A DNA stretch of 64,000 nt from Spirosoma linguale DSM 74 (GTDB lineage Bacteria > Bacteroidota > Bacteroidia > Cytophagales > Spirosomataceae). Shown piece after piece: positions 46,621 to 54,744 of this stretch. The position numbers and the translations under genes are program-made. The notes under the pieces are model-generated. The model was given only the letters and a program-made list of their open reading frames with translations, was not told the DNA's origin and made no database searches. The stretch spans positions 1,412,001-1,476,000 of the forward strand of contig CP001769.1 in assembly GCA_000024525.1 (NCBI GenBank), written 5' to 3'. The first letter of the stretch is position 1, and each line of letters begins with the position of its first letter.

Positions 46621-47457
46621 ATGAAACTCTACAAAACCCGCTTCGGCACTGTCGTTGAATTAGAAAATCAATTTTACTCCGTCCCCGTCGATAGTTGGGA
46701 TGAACTAATCAATCGGGATGATCTGCACGAATTTTTGACCACCCTCACTGCTGTAGCGCCATCAACCGACGAGTTTCAAAGCTGGACGAAGAATGGATTG
46801 CTGGCACCGATTGGCCGACAGGAAGTATGGGCTTCAGGCGTTACCTATTTACGCAGCCGCGATGCGCGAATGGAAGAATCCAAAAAATCGGGGGGTGATA
46901 ATTTTTACGACCGCGTGTACGCCGCCGAAAGGCCCGAACTGTTCTTTAAATCAACTCCCGAACGCGTAATGGGGCCGGGCCAAAAGGTCCGCATCCGTGC
47001 CGATTCGACCTGGAATGTACCCGAGCCGGAGCTGACACTTTTTATAACCTCATCGGGTAAAATTGTGGGTTATACCTGCGGTAACGATATGAGTTCTCGC
47101 AGCATCGAAGGCGAGAATCCGTTATATCTGCCTCAGGCCAAAAGTTACGATGGCAGCGCAGCCCTGGGGCCGTGCCTGTACGTACCCGAAACGCCAATTT
47201 CGCCCGAGACACAGATACAACTGGAAATTCTTCGGGATGGGCAAACGGCTTTCGTCAACAACATTGCCATTAACCAGATGAAGCGGCAGCATACCGAACT
47301 TGTTTCCTATCTCTACCGCGAGTGCTCTTTTTCCTTTGGGTGCTTCCTGATGACCGGCACCGGCATCGTTCCGCCCGATAGCTTCACGCTTCAATCGGGC
47401 GATGAAGTTAGAATTACCATTGAGGGAATCGGTACGCTGGAGAATGTAGTGGCCTGA
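46621..47457 (+). CDS. Fumarylacetoacetate hydrolase family protein
   Basis: The ATG at 46621 gives 278 residues. FAH-fold motifs are ASGVTYLRSRDARMEES, FFKSTPERVMGPG, WNVPEPELTLFITSSG (metal-binding Glu pair), GYTCGNDMSSRSIEGENPLYLPQ-like segment (two pieces: GYTCGNDMSSRSIE, NPLYLPQAKSYDG) and a C-terminal FLMTGTGIVPP. Members hydrolyse or decarboxylate beta-diketo acids or act as hydratases in sugar-acid or aromatic catabolism. The exact substrate is unknown. It is a single gene, divergent from recO and convergent with purK over a perfect 30-bp hairpin. Confidence 0.88.
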   Translation: MKLYKTRFGTVVELENQFYSVPVDSWDELINRDDLHEFLTTLTAVAPSTDEFQSWTKNGLLAPIGRQEVWASGVTYLRSRDARMEESKKSGGDNFYDRVYAAERPELFFKSTPERVMGPGQKVRIRADSTWNVPEPELTLFITSSGKIVGYTCGNDMSSRSIEGENPLYLPQAKSYDGSAALGPCLYVPETPISPETQIQLEILRDGQTAFVNNIAINQMKRQHTELVSYLYRECSFSFGCFLMTGTGIVPPDSFTLQSGDEVRITIEGIGTLENVVA

Positions 47458-47458
47458 T

Positions 47459-47549
47459 TTTTAACCGCAAAGACGCAAGGGGTATCGCAAAGCGCGCTAA
47501 GTTTTTCTTTGCGTTCTTCGCGATACCCCTTGCGTCTTTGCGGTTAAAA
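47459..47549. repeat. Perfect 30-bp inverted repeat between FAH-family gene and purK
   Basis: Arms 47459-47488 and 47520-47549 are exact complements (arm starts TTTTAACCGCAAAGACGC), with further pairing of CGCAAAG and CTTTGCG inside the loop. The base lies 2 bp after one stop codon and 6 bp from the other, and T4 ends both strands, so it should act as a bidirectional terminator. I have seen the word AACCGCAAAGACGC described as recurring in distant genomes; this is from memory and unchecked. Confidence 0.9.
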
Positions 47550-47554
47550 GCCAG

Positions 47555-48691
47555 TTATGAAATCACTCGAATACCTTTCTGAACCTCGGCTACCTTCTCC
47601 CGCAGGGCATCCAGCGAATCGTCCATGACCGTTACGTGGCCCATTTTACGGAAAGGCTTCGTGATAGCTTTGCCGTAGAAGAAGGGAAACACACCGGGCA
47701 TGGTCAGTAAGTTTTCTAAACCTTCGTATACGGCTGGACCCGTGTGGCCATCTTCGCCAAGGAGATTTACCATGGCGGCTGGCTGGTAAATGCTGGTATC
47801 GCCCATCGGGTAGTTGAGGATGGCCCGCCAATGCTGCTCAAACTGCGACGTAACATTGGCCCGGATGGTGTGGTGGCCGCTGTTGTGTGGGCGTGGCGCC
47901 ACTTCATTAATCAATACATTGCCCAGCTTATCCAGAAATAATTCAACTGCCAGCAGACCAACAATACCGAAAGCATCGGCCGTTCGACGGGCTATATCCT
48001 GAGCCTTCCGGTCAATGTCATCTGAAATTTCGGCGGGAGCAAACAAGTATTCAACCAGATTCAGTTCCGGGTGAAAAACCATTTCAACCGTTGGGAAGGT
48101 CTGCACCTCGCCCCGTTCGTTACGGGCAACAATAACCGCCAGTTCTTTCTCGAAGTCAACGGCTTTTTCCAGCACTCCCGGTGCATTGAAAGCTTTGCCC
48201 ACATCGGCTACGGAAGCAATGCGCTGAACACCCCGACCATCGTACCCATCCCGTCCCAGTTTGTGAAAAGCGGGTAAAAGGTCGGGCTGATGAATTTCCG
48301 CCAAAGCAACATCGGCCCGGTTTTCGGTCAGAATGAAATCGGCAGTGGGTAAGTTATGATCGCGGTAAAATTGCTTCTGCAGCCGTTTGTCCTGAATGAC
48401 GCGAATGACGGAAGGCTGTGGAAATACCTTCTTGCCTTCCCGTTCGAGAGCTTCAAGGGCGTCGACATTAACACGCTCTATTTCGATGGTTAGCACGTCG
48501 ACAGATTGCCCGAACTGGTAAACCGTATCGTAGTCGGTTAACGAGCCCTGGGTAAACCGACTACATAAATGCCGGCAGGGGGCTTCGGCATGGGGGTCGA
48601 GAATATGAACGCGGAGGTTCCAGTCAATGGCGGCTTGTAGGAGCATCAGACCAAGCTGGCCACCGCCGAGGATACCGATTGTGGGTGTCAC
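47555..48691 (-). CDS. purK: 5-(carboxyamino)imidazole ribonucleotide synthase
   Basis: The 378-residue ATP-grasp enzyme carboxylates AIR to N5-CAIR in purine synthesis. Motifs are IGILGGGQLGLMLLQAA at the N-terminus, DKRLQKQFYRDHNLPTADF, FHKLGRDGYDGRGVQ, GLLAVELFLDKLGNVLINEV and APRPHNSGHHTI. It starts with GTG at 48691, because no ATG precedes the GGGQLG loop. A -7 box lies 54 bp upstream. purE is not in the window. Confidence 0.95.
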   Translation of the reverse strand: MTPTIGILGGGQLGLMLLQAAIDWNLRVHILDPHAEAPCRHLCSRFTQGSLTDYDTVYQFGQSVDVLTIEIERVNVDALEALEREGKKVFPQPSVIRVIQDKRLQKQFYRDHNLPTADFILTENRADVALAEIHQPDLLPAFHKLGRDGYDGRGVQRIASVADVGKAFNAPGVLEKAVDFEKELAVIVARNERGEVQTFPTVEMVFHPELNLVEYLFAPAEISDDIDRKAQDIARRTADAFGIVGLLAVELFLDKLGNVLINEVAPRPHNSGHHTIRANVTSQFEQHWRAILNYPMGDTSIYQPAAMVNLLGEDGHTGPAVYEGLENLLTMPGVFPFFYGKAITKPFRKMGHVTVMDDSLDALREKVAEVQKGIRVIS

Positions 48692-48714
48692 GTAGTAATA
48701 GAGTGAGTTGTAAT

Positions 48715-48782
48715 AAGTGCAGTGAGTACACTATGTTTCTATTGCAAAACTACTGATTTTACCTACTATACTCACTGCACTT
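48715..48782. repeat. 14-bp inverted repeat upstream of purK
   Basis: AAGTGCAGTGAGTA (48715-48728) pairs perfectly with 48769-48782. The 40-base loop contains the purK -7 box (48745-48752). The surroundings are built of GTGAGT/AGTAAT-like words. Confidence 0.65.
48745..48752 (-). promoter_or_regulatory. -7 box of the purK promoter
   Basis: Read leftward, TAGTTTTG matches TAnnTTTG exactly and predicts a leader of about 47 nt before the GTG at 48691. No TTG lies at the usual distance. It sits inside the loop of a 14-bp inverted repeat. Confidence 0.45.
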
Positions 48783-48801
48783 AACACACTAATTCCGGCA
48801 T

Positions 48802-49500
48802 CTAATCTCGTCGCGTAATATCCGACCCGCCCGATTTGCTGCTGGCCACTACTTTTGCGGAGCCAGAGTAGTAGATATCCGACCCGCCGGATGCTTTCAT
48901 TGTCAGTTCTTTACTGGCGTTAACGTATACATCCGATCCACCCGATGAATTGGCATTGCATACTTCGACAGCCAGTTTACGGGCGTCAAGGTCCGAACCA
49001 CCGGAGCCGCTGGCATTAAGCGTCCGGGCTGAACCTTGCAGTGTAGCGTCGGCCCCGCCAGAGGCTTCCACGTTAAGTTCTTCGGCTTTGAGGGTCAGTT
49101 TTACATCGGCCCCACCCGATGCTTCGAGGTTTAAGTCTTTGAAGACCAACGTACCCTGGCCTGTAACGTCCGAGCCGCCACCCGCCTGTAAATTGTCTAA
49201 CTGCCGGAAGGTTAGGTAGGCTTTTACATATTTGTTATTACCCATATTCCAGTTCAGGCCTTTCCGGTCAATATTAAGTTCCAAAACGCCATTTCTAACC
49301 CTGGAAATAACCTGGTCTTCATCATAGCCTTTTACCTCAAGGATCAATTTTTCTGAATTGCCCTGGGTTAGATACACGTCGATGCCACTGTTAACGCTTA
49401 GCCCTTTAAAGTTTGAAACGGTACGCTCTTTTTTCCAGTCGGTATTGGTGGCGTGCATACCCATCGTGAGCATGAAAACTACTAAAGCGATTGCTTTCAT
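48802..49500 (-). CDS. DUF2807 (head GIN) beta-helix protein
   Basis: The 232-residue protein has a short signal peptide (MKAIALVVFMLTMGMHA). The DUF2807 domain follows: RTVSNFKGLSVNSGIDVYLTQG, then about six turns marked by GGGSD, SGGAD, SGGAD, SGGSD, SGGSD, SGGSD at roughly 18-22 residue spacing. These are rungs of a right-handed beta-helix. It should be periplasmic or surface-exposed; function in this family is unknown, and the adhesin label is speculative. It is read leftward before purK. Confidence 0.88.
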   Translation of the reverse strand: MKAIALVVFMLTMGMHATNTDWKKERTVSNFKGLSVNSGIDVYLTQGNSEKLILEVKGYDEDQVISRVRNGVLELNIDRKGLNWNMGNNKYVKAYLTFRQLDNLQAGGGSDVTGQGTLVFKDLNLEASGGADVKLTLKAEELNVEASGGADATLQGSARTLNASGSGGSDLDARKLAVEVCNANSSGGSDVYVNASKELTMKASGGSDIYYSGSAKVVASSKSGGSDITRRD

Positions 49501-49588
49501 AGGAAGAATGGTTTTAGATTTAGAGGAAGATGATAAAAAAGCGAGTTTCGTTGCATCAGCAATCGAAATAGGTGTCCGGTTTCAACGG

Positions 49589-49596
49589 TATCTTTG
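49589..49596 (+). promoter_or_regulatory. Possible -7 box upstream of the ABC ATPase gene
   Basis: TATCTTTG matches TAnnTTTG exactly but lies 193 bp before the ATG at 49789 and has no TTG at the expected distance. The rest of the 288-bp gap (49501-49788) shows no other feature. Confidence 0.3.
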
Positions 49597-49788
49597 TCCG
49601 TAAGCGGACGTTATAAACGATGTATTCATTAATAAGGGCCTGTTAATTAATTGTTTATAATTCTGGCACGTCACTTGAGCAGTCAGAGGAAAGAATTCAG
49701 ATTGAGCTCAGAAAGTATAGAGAAGGATAATCGAGCATGTCTACCTGAACAAGTCTGACCTACACAACCTTTTCAAAAGTAACTAATT

Positions 49789-50475
49789 ATGATTCAACTT
49801 AACAACGTCTCTAAGTACTACCCTGCGGGCTTCGGTCGGGTGTATGTGCTACGCAATATCAGCCTGGAAATAGCCCAGGGGGAGTTTGTATCCATCATGG
49901 GGCCATCGGGTTCGGGTAAGTCAACATTGCTGCATATTCTGGGCCTACTGGAAGAACCTTCCGAAGGCGAGTATCTGCTCGACGATCAGCCGGTACAAAA
50001 GCTTTCCGAGAAAAAACGCACGGAACTGCACCGGACACAGATTGGCTTCGTCTTTCAGGCATACCACCTGATTGATGAACTAACCGTGTATGAAAACATC
50101 GAAACACCCCTGCTGTACAAAGGGCTAAGTGGATCGGAGCGGAAAAGCCGCGTGGCCGAATTGCTTGACCGGTTCAATATTGTTGCCCGGAAAGATTTGT
50201 TTCCATCGCAGTTATCGGGCGGGCAGCAGCAGTTGGTGGGTATTGCCCGTGCGCTGGCCACAGAGCCAGGGGTTATCTTTGCTGATGAACCAACCGGCAA
50301 TCTGCACTCCGATCAGGCCCGTGATATTATGGAGCTATTCCGTGAACTGAACCAGAAAGACGGCGTAACCATCGTTCAGGTAACGCACTCGGAAGTGAAT
50401 GCCGAATACGGGTCGCGGGTGATCCGGCTGAAAGATGGCTGGTTGGAGCCTTCAGATGTGAAGCTGGTTCAATAA
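49789..50475 (+). CDS. ABC transporter ATP-binding protein (LolD/MacB-type)
   Basis: The 228-residue ATPase has Walker [17 protein letters not shown]-loop [15 protein letters not shown], signature [15 protein letters not shown], Walker [14 protein letters not shown] and switch His VTHSE. This is the MacB/LolD/FtsE class that powers mechanotransmission-type exporters rather than solute import. Its 3' end overlaps the convergent aminotransferase gene by 24 bp. TolC and HlyD-type genes follow beyond that gene, so it may energise that efflux set, but no permease gene is present in the window. Confidence 0.92.
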   Translation: MIQLNNVSKYYPAGFGRVYVLRNISLEIAQGEFVSIMGPSGSGKSTLLHILGLLEEPSEGEYLLDDQPVQKLSEKKRTELHRTQIGFVFQAYHLIDELTVYENIETPLLYKGLSGSERKSRVAELLDRFNIVARKDLFPSQLSGGQQQLVGIARALATEPGVIFADEPTGNLHSDQARDIMELFRELNQKDGVTIVQVTHSEVNAEYGSRVIRLKDGWLEPSDVKLVQ

Positions 50476-51285
50476 AGGCAGGAGCTGTTCTTTAGCCGTT
50501 TCCGAGGTGTTTATGATGCAATTCTCTACCTGATTCAACCACTGAATCCCCATAACGTTCGCACAGAATACGGCCTCGGCCTGTTGAAGTGCTTCTGGCT
50601 TATACAGACCCTCAGTAACCGTAATGTCAAAGGCAGATGCAAGACGGAGGAGCCGCCGACGGATAATTCCGTTGATACAGCCTGTCCGGAGTGAAGGGGT
50701 GTACAGCGTTTGGCTGGTGTACCAGAATAGAGTAGAGGCCATACACTCGGCCATGTGGCCATCCGTGTCGAGCAGTAACACATCGTCGAGGGAGTGCTGC
50801 TCTTTGTACACACCCGCCAGGATGTAGGGAAGTGCGTTCAGCGTTTTGCAGGCAGAAATAGGGGAGTGGCTTAACCGGAAGTCGTCGTAGATACCTGCCC
50901 GGTCTTTCTCTGAAATCGAAAAGGGATTGCCGGGTCTGGCCGATATGAGGACGTTTACATTGTTTGTGGTGGGTGTGTACAAGCCACCGGCCTGTCGCCA
51001 CACCTGAAGCTTAATCCGGGCGGGTTGATTGGTAAGCCCGTTGGCATCAACAAGCCGTAAAAGTGTTTGGTGGAGCGAATCCACCGTGAAGTTTTCAGGA
51101 GGTGTTAGCCCCAGCGCAGTCATGCCCACAGAGAGCCGGGCGAAGTGGTCGCTCCAGAACCAAATTCGCTTCGATTCGTACCGAATCGTTTCAAAAATTC
51201 CGTCGCCATAACTAAAAGCGCGGTCGTTTATCGAAAGTCGAAAATCGCTTTCGTGAAGTATATCCGAATTATAAACCAGAAACAT
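50452..51285 (-). CDS. PLP-dependent aminotransferase class IV
   Basis: The 277-residue fold-type IV enzyme opens with LSINDRAFSYGDGIFETIRYE. The PLP Lys is probably in CKTLNALPYILAG, followed by DVLLLDTDGHMAECMASTLFW and the TGCINGIIRRRLLRLA segment. Relatives are branched-chain or D-amino-acid aminotransferases and 4-amino-4-deoxychorismate lyase (PabC); the GCINGI/RRRLL context fits the PabC/IlvE group but does not decide. It is divergent from the TolC gene and overlaps the ABC gene tail to tail. Confidence 0.88.
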   Translation of the reverse strand: MFLVYNSDILHESDFRLSINDRAFSYGDGIFETIRYESKRIWFWSDHFARLSVGMTALGLTPPENFTVDSLHQTLLRLVDANGLTNQPARIKLQVWRQAGGLYTPTTNNVNVLISARPGNPFSISEKDRAGIYDDFRLSHSPISACKTLNALPYILAGVYKEQHSLDDVLLLDTDGHMAECMASTLFWYTSQTLYTPSLRTGCINGIIRRRLLRLASAFDITVTEGLYKPEALQQAEAVFCANVMGIQWLNQVENCIINTSETAKEQLLPLLNQLHI

Positions 51286-51330
51286 GCTTAGTTTGCGCCG
51301 TTTATCCCAAAACGATAGCCGCGCCGAAGG

Positions 51331-51338
51331 TAAGTTTG
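51331..51338 (+). promoter_or_regulatory. -7 box of the TolC-HlyD operon
   Basis: TAAGTTTG matches TAnnTTTG exactly, 23 bp before the ATG at 51361, predicting a leader of about 16 nt. No TTG is present at the usual distance. Confidence 0.45.
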
Positions 51339-51360
51339 TAACATTGAACCATCAAATAGT

Positions 51361-52860
51361 ATGTGTATGCAAGTGGCGTGGAAACAGATGCGGGTTGTAG
51401 TAGCCCTATTAGTAACGGCAAATTTGTCGGCAACATACGCACAGAGTACGGGCTCGGCCGTATCGCCGGGCACCGGAGCCGTTGCACCAGCCCGGGTAAA
51501 CTTACAGCAATGTATTGAGATCGCCCAGCAGAACAATATTCAGATTCGGCAGGGGCGGTTAACGATTGCCAACAGCGAGCTGCAACTGCATCAGGCGCGG
51601 CTAAACCAATTGCCAACTGCCGTTTTTCAAGGTAACCAATCGTTAAATGGGGGGCGTAGTATTAACCCTCAATCCAACGAATTCGTCCAGCAAACGATTA
51701 ACTCCAGTAGTTTTCAGCTCAACTCATCAGCGACGCTTTACAACGGTGGTGTGTTGCGCAGCACGGTCAGGCAAAACGAATTGGCACTTCAGGCGGGTCA
51801 GCAGGAGTTAAATGCCACCCAAAATAATGTCTCGCTAACGGTTGCTCAAAACTACCTGAACGTGCTGACGGGCACGGAACAATTGGCGGTGGCGCAACGC
51901 CAGGCCGATGTAACGCGGGCGCAGCTCGAACGTACGCAACGACTGGTCAACGCAGGTTCTGCTCCGGAAGCCAATCTATTTGAACTTCGGGCTACCTTAG
52001 CCAGCAACGAACTGGAGATCATAAATGCTCAGAATACGCTTGATCTGGCCAAAGTTGCTTTGTTGCAAGCCATGAATGTGCCAATCAATCAGGATTTTGA
52101 GGTCGAACCAATTACCGTTCCCGATCCTGGTCTAGACCCTTACACAGCGTCTGTACAGCAACTTTATGATGTGGCTTCTGCAAACCTGCCAGAAATTAAA
52201 GGCGCAGATTTGCGGGTTAAAAGTGCCAATTTAGGGGTACAGGTTGCCAAAGGCGGATTGTATCCGACGCTATCATTAAACGGTAACCTGAGTACTGTTT
52301 ATTCCAGCGCAGCTAAAACGGCCGTTCCCAATGGACAATCAACGCAGCAAACGATTGGTTTTGTTACTGATCCCGTTACCGGAACCCAGATACCCATTAA
52401 TACCTCAGTACCGGGTTATGACCGCACTGGTATCTCTTATGGCACGCAGTTAAGTAATAACTTTAGCCAGTCTGTTTCACTTTTTCTGCGGGTTCCGATT
52501 TTTCAGGGCAACTTATCGCGGAACCGGATTACTACGGCTAAAATCCAACAGCAAAACGCTGAGTTAACCGCCCTGAACACCCGTCTAACACTACGTCAGC
52601 AGATTGAAACGGCGTATACGCAGGTGAAAGCCGGAGCGAATCGGTACCGGGCGACGCAAGCACAGGTTGCCTCGCTGGAGAAGGCGTTTCAGGTCGCAGA
52701 GAGTCGGTTAAATGCCGGTGCCATTAATGCAACGGATTACAGCATTGCCAAAACGAACCTCGACCGGGCTCGTGCCAGCCTGGTACAGGCGAAATACGAT
52801 TACGTGTTCCGGACAAAAATTTTGGATTACTATCAAAATAAACCGCTTAGTTTTAATTAA
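51361..52860 (+). CDS. TolC-family outer-membrane efflux protein
   Basis: The 499-residue protein has a signal peptide (MCMQVAWKQM...SATYAQ) and two structural repeats of the TolC fold: VNLQQCIEIAQQNNIQIRQGRL with long coiled-coil helices, VSLTVAQNYLNVLTGTEQLAVA, then LPEIKGADLRVKSANLGVQVAKGG and LRQQIETAYTQVKAGANRY. It forms the outer-membrane channel of a tripartite exporter. The adaptor gene follows after 72 bp on the same strand. Confidence 0.93.
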   Translation: MCMQVAWKQMRVVVALLVTANLSATYAQSTGSAVSPGTGAVAPARVNLQQCIEIAQQNNIQIRQGRLTIANSELQLHQARLNQLPTAVFQGNQSLNGGRSINPQSNEFVQQTINSSSFQLNSSATLYNGGVLRSTVRQNELALQAGQQELNATQNNVSLTVAQNYLNVLTGTEQLAVAQRQADVTRAQLERTQRLVNAGSAPEANLFELRATLASNELEIINAQNTLDLAKVALLQAMNVPINQDFEVEPITVPDPGLDPYTASVQQLYDVASANLPEIKGADLRVKSANLGVQVAKGGLYPTLSLNGNLSTVYSSAAKTAVPNGQSTQQTIGFVTDPVTGTQIPINTSVPGYDRTGISYGTQLSNNFSQSVSLFLRVPIFQGNLSRNRITTAKIQQQNAELTALNTRLTLRQQIETAYTQVKAGANRYRATQAQVASLEKAFQVAESRLNAGAINATDYSIAKTNLDRARASLVQAKYDYVFRTKILDYYQNKPLSFN

Positions 52861-52932
52861 GTTGGTGAATTAGTGAATGGGTGAACTTACACAAGCTGCT
52901 CATTCATTTACTCATTCACTAATTCCTTAACC

Positions 52933-54348
52933 ATGAAGAAGAAGTCAAGTCGAATTTGGTGGATATTGGGCGGACTGGTTGTCCTGCTCGTTGGTGGTTT
53001 GGTGGCCGCAAAACAAACCGGAATGATTGGCAAGCCGAAATCGACAGAGGTCGATTTCGCGACGGTTAAACAGCTCGACATTACCGAACGGGTAAGCGCA
53101 TCCGGGCGCGTACAGCCACAGGTAGAAGTAAAAATCAGTCCCGACGTGTCCGGCGAAATTATTGGCCTGTACGTAAATGAAGGAGACCCTGTTAAAGCTG
53201 GCCAGCTTCTATGCCGTATTCGCCCCGATAACTACGAATCATTACTGGCGCGAGCACGGGCTGCTGTCAATCAGAGCCGGGCGCAGTTAGAACAGTCAAA
53301 GGCATCGGTAGCTCAGTCGAGCGCGCGTCTGATCCGGGCCAAGTCGGACTATGAACGAAATCGTAAGTTATTTGCGGATAAGGTAATCTCAGCGGCAGAT
53401 CTGGAAACCAGTGAAGCGAATTATAACGTGGCTAAGCAGGAAGTTGAAGCTGCTAATGCAAATGTTCGGGCATCGCAGTTTAACATTCAAAGCGCCGAAG
53501 CCAGCCTGCGCGACGCCAACGAAAACCTCCGCAAGACAAGCATCTATTGCCCCGTTAACGGTACGGTATCCAAACTAAATATCGAATTGGGTGAGCGCGT
53601 AGTAGGTACATCGCAGATGGCCGGTACCGAAATTATGCGGATTGCCAATTTGCAGAACATGGAAGTACGTGTCAATGTCAACGAAAACGACATTGTGCGG
53701 GTAAACCTCGGCGATACGGCCGATATTGAAGTCGACTCCTACACGACTGCCGGACGAAAATTCAAAGGTGTTGTCTACGAGATTGCCAATACCGCCAACG
53801 GTTTAACGAGTGCCTCGGGCGCAGCTGCTTCACTCTCCGCCGATGCGGTTACGGAATTTGAGATAAAAGTGAAGATTCTGAACAACTCCTACGCCGATCT
53901 ACTAGCTGAGAAGGATAAAAAAGGCTATCCTTTCAAGCCCGGTATGACGGCTTCGGTAGAGATTATTACTGATCGGAAGTCGGGCGTATTAGCCGTGCCT
54001 ATTGCGGCTGTCACAACCCGTGCCGCCGATTCCACAGCGATAGATACCGAAAAGCTTGCAGATAATTCTAATGGTACCGTTGACGAAAAACCGGCAACTC
54101 AAATTGATAAGAAGGATAAGCCCAAAGAGATTGTCTTTGTCAATGTAGGTGGCAAGGCTACACAGCGGGAAGTGAAAACCGGTATCAGCGATTTTGAGAA
54201 TATTGAAATTATTTCCGGTTTGAAACCGGGTGAGCAGATTATTTCGGGACCCTTCATTGCTGTCTCGAAGAAGCTCAAGAACGGTGAACTTGTCGTGAAG
54301 CGCGACCCGAATAAGAACAAGAAGAAAGAAGAGGAGAAGGCAGACTAA
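52933..54348 (+). CDS. HlyD/MacA-type periplasmic adaptor (membrane fusion protein)
   Basis: The 471-residue protein has an N-terminal membrane anchor (WWILGGLVVLLVGGLVA). A split lipoyl domain follows (VKISPDVSGEIIGLYVNEGDPVKAGQLL ... ASGRVQPQ), then a long coiled-coil hairpin rich in Gln, Ala and Ser (about 110-210), a beta-barrel (MEVRVNVNENDIVRVNLGDTADIEV) and a membrane-proximal domain. A charged Lys/Glu tail ends it. It bridges an inner-membrane transporter to the preceding TolC. The expected permease gene is not downstream; a hairpin beginning at the stop codon follows instead. Confidence 0.93.
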   Translation: MKKKSSRIWWILGGLVVLLVGGLVAAKQTGMIGKPKSTEVDFATVKQLDITERVSASGRVQPQVEVKISPDVSGEIIGLYVNEGDPVKAGQLLCRIRPDNYESLLARARAAVNQSRAQLEQSKASVAQSSARLIRAKSDYERNRKLFADKVISAADLETSEANYNVAKQEVEAANANVRASQFNIQSAEASLRDANENLRKTSIYCPVNGTVSKLNIELGERVVGTSQMAGTEIMRIANLQNMEVRVNVNENDIVRVNLGDTADIEVDSYTTAGRKFKGVVYEIANTANGLTSASGAAASLSADAVTEFEIKVKILNNSYADLLAEKDKKGYPFKPGMTASVEIITDRKSGVLAVPIAAVTTRAADSTAIDTEKLADNSNGTVDEKPATQIDKKDKPKEIVFVNVGGKATQREVKTGISDFENIEIISGLKPGEQIISGPFIAVSKKLKNGELVVKRDPNKNKKKEEEKAD

Positions 54349-54413
54349 TGTCATGCGGCAGGGGTGCCGCACTCTTAAATCATACATCGTGGCACCCTTG
54401 CCGCGTTACATTA
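54346..54413. terminator. Hairpin starting at the adaptor-gene stop codon
   Basis: TAATGT (54346-54351, which includes the TAA stop) pairs with ACATTA (54408-54413). After a 3x3 internal loop, GCGGCAGGGGTGCC (54355-54368) pairs with 54391-54404 with one mismatch. No T tract follows; it may terminate or protect the mRNA end. Confidence 0.65.
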
Positions 54414-54526
54414 CGCCTGGTCTTATGGTCGGGCGTTTTTGTTGCTCCAGAACCCTATTGTTTTGTAGAGCCTCCACATACCTTCTGGAAGTTCGTCGTG
54501 GCTGAGGGATTAAAGGTGCTTTATAA

Positions 54527-54700
54527 ATGAGGTTGCCAAATTTATTGGAAGTTGAGTTATTGATCGAAATCAACCGGGAGTTAGAAGCCAAGCTTCTGTC
54601 GTTTGGTAAAGACGTAACCATTTTGACGCCATTGGGTTTACGAGCTGATACTCGACTAATTTTGGAGCAAACCCTGAAGGCACATTCCGAATCCACATAA
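54527..54700 (+). pseudogene. Remnant of a WYL-domain regulator (C-terminal fragment)
   Basis: A 57-codon frame (MRLPNLLEVELLIEINRELE then AKLLSFGKDVTILTPLGLRA and LILEQTLKAHSEST) matches the C-terminal extension of WYL-domain transcriptional regulators: strand, INRELEALILSFG-like helix, DVxVLxPxxLR, then a helix. No WYL core or HTH domain is found upstream, only 110 bp of decayed sequence and a hairpin. The most likely reading is a truncated pseudogene. A stand-alone small protein is possible. Confidence 0.45.
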
Positions 54701-54744
54701 GCGTCGATTCGTGCGTTTTCCGGCTTTCTTCCTTACTTTACCCC

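Noticed and set aside
48880..49160. Regularly spaced repeats that might suggest a CRISPR-like array
   Set aside because: They are codons for the SGGSD/SGGAD turns of a DUF2807 beta-helix, with spacing of about 60 bp and non-identical bases.
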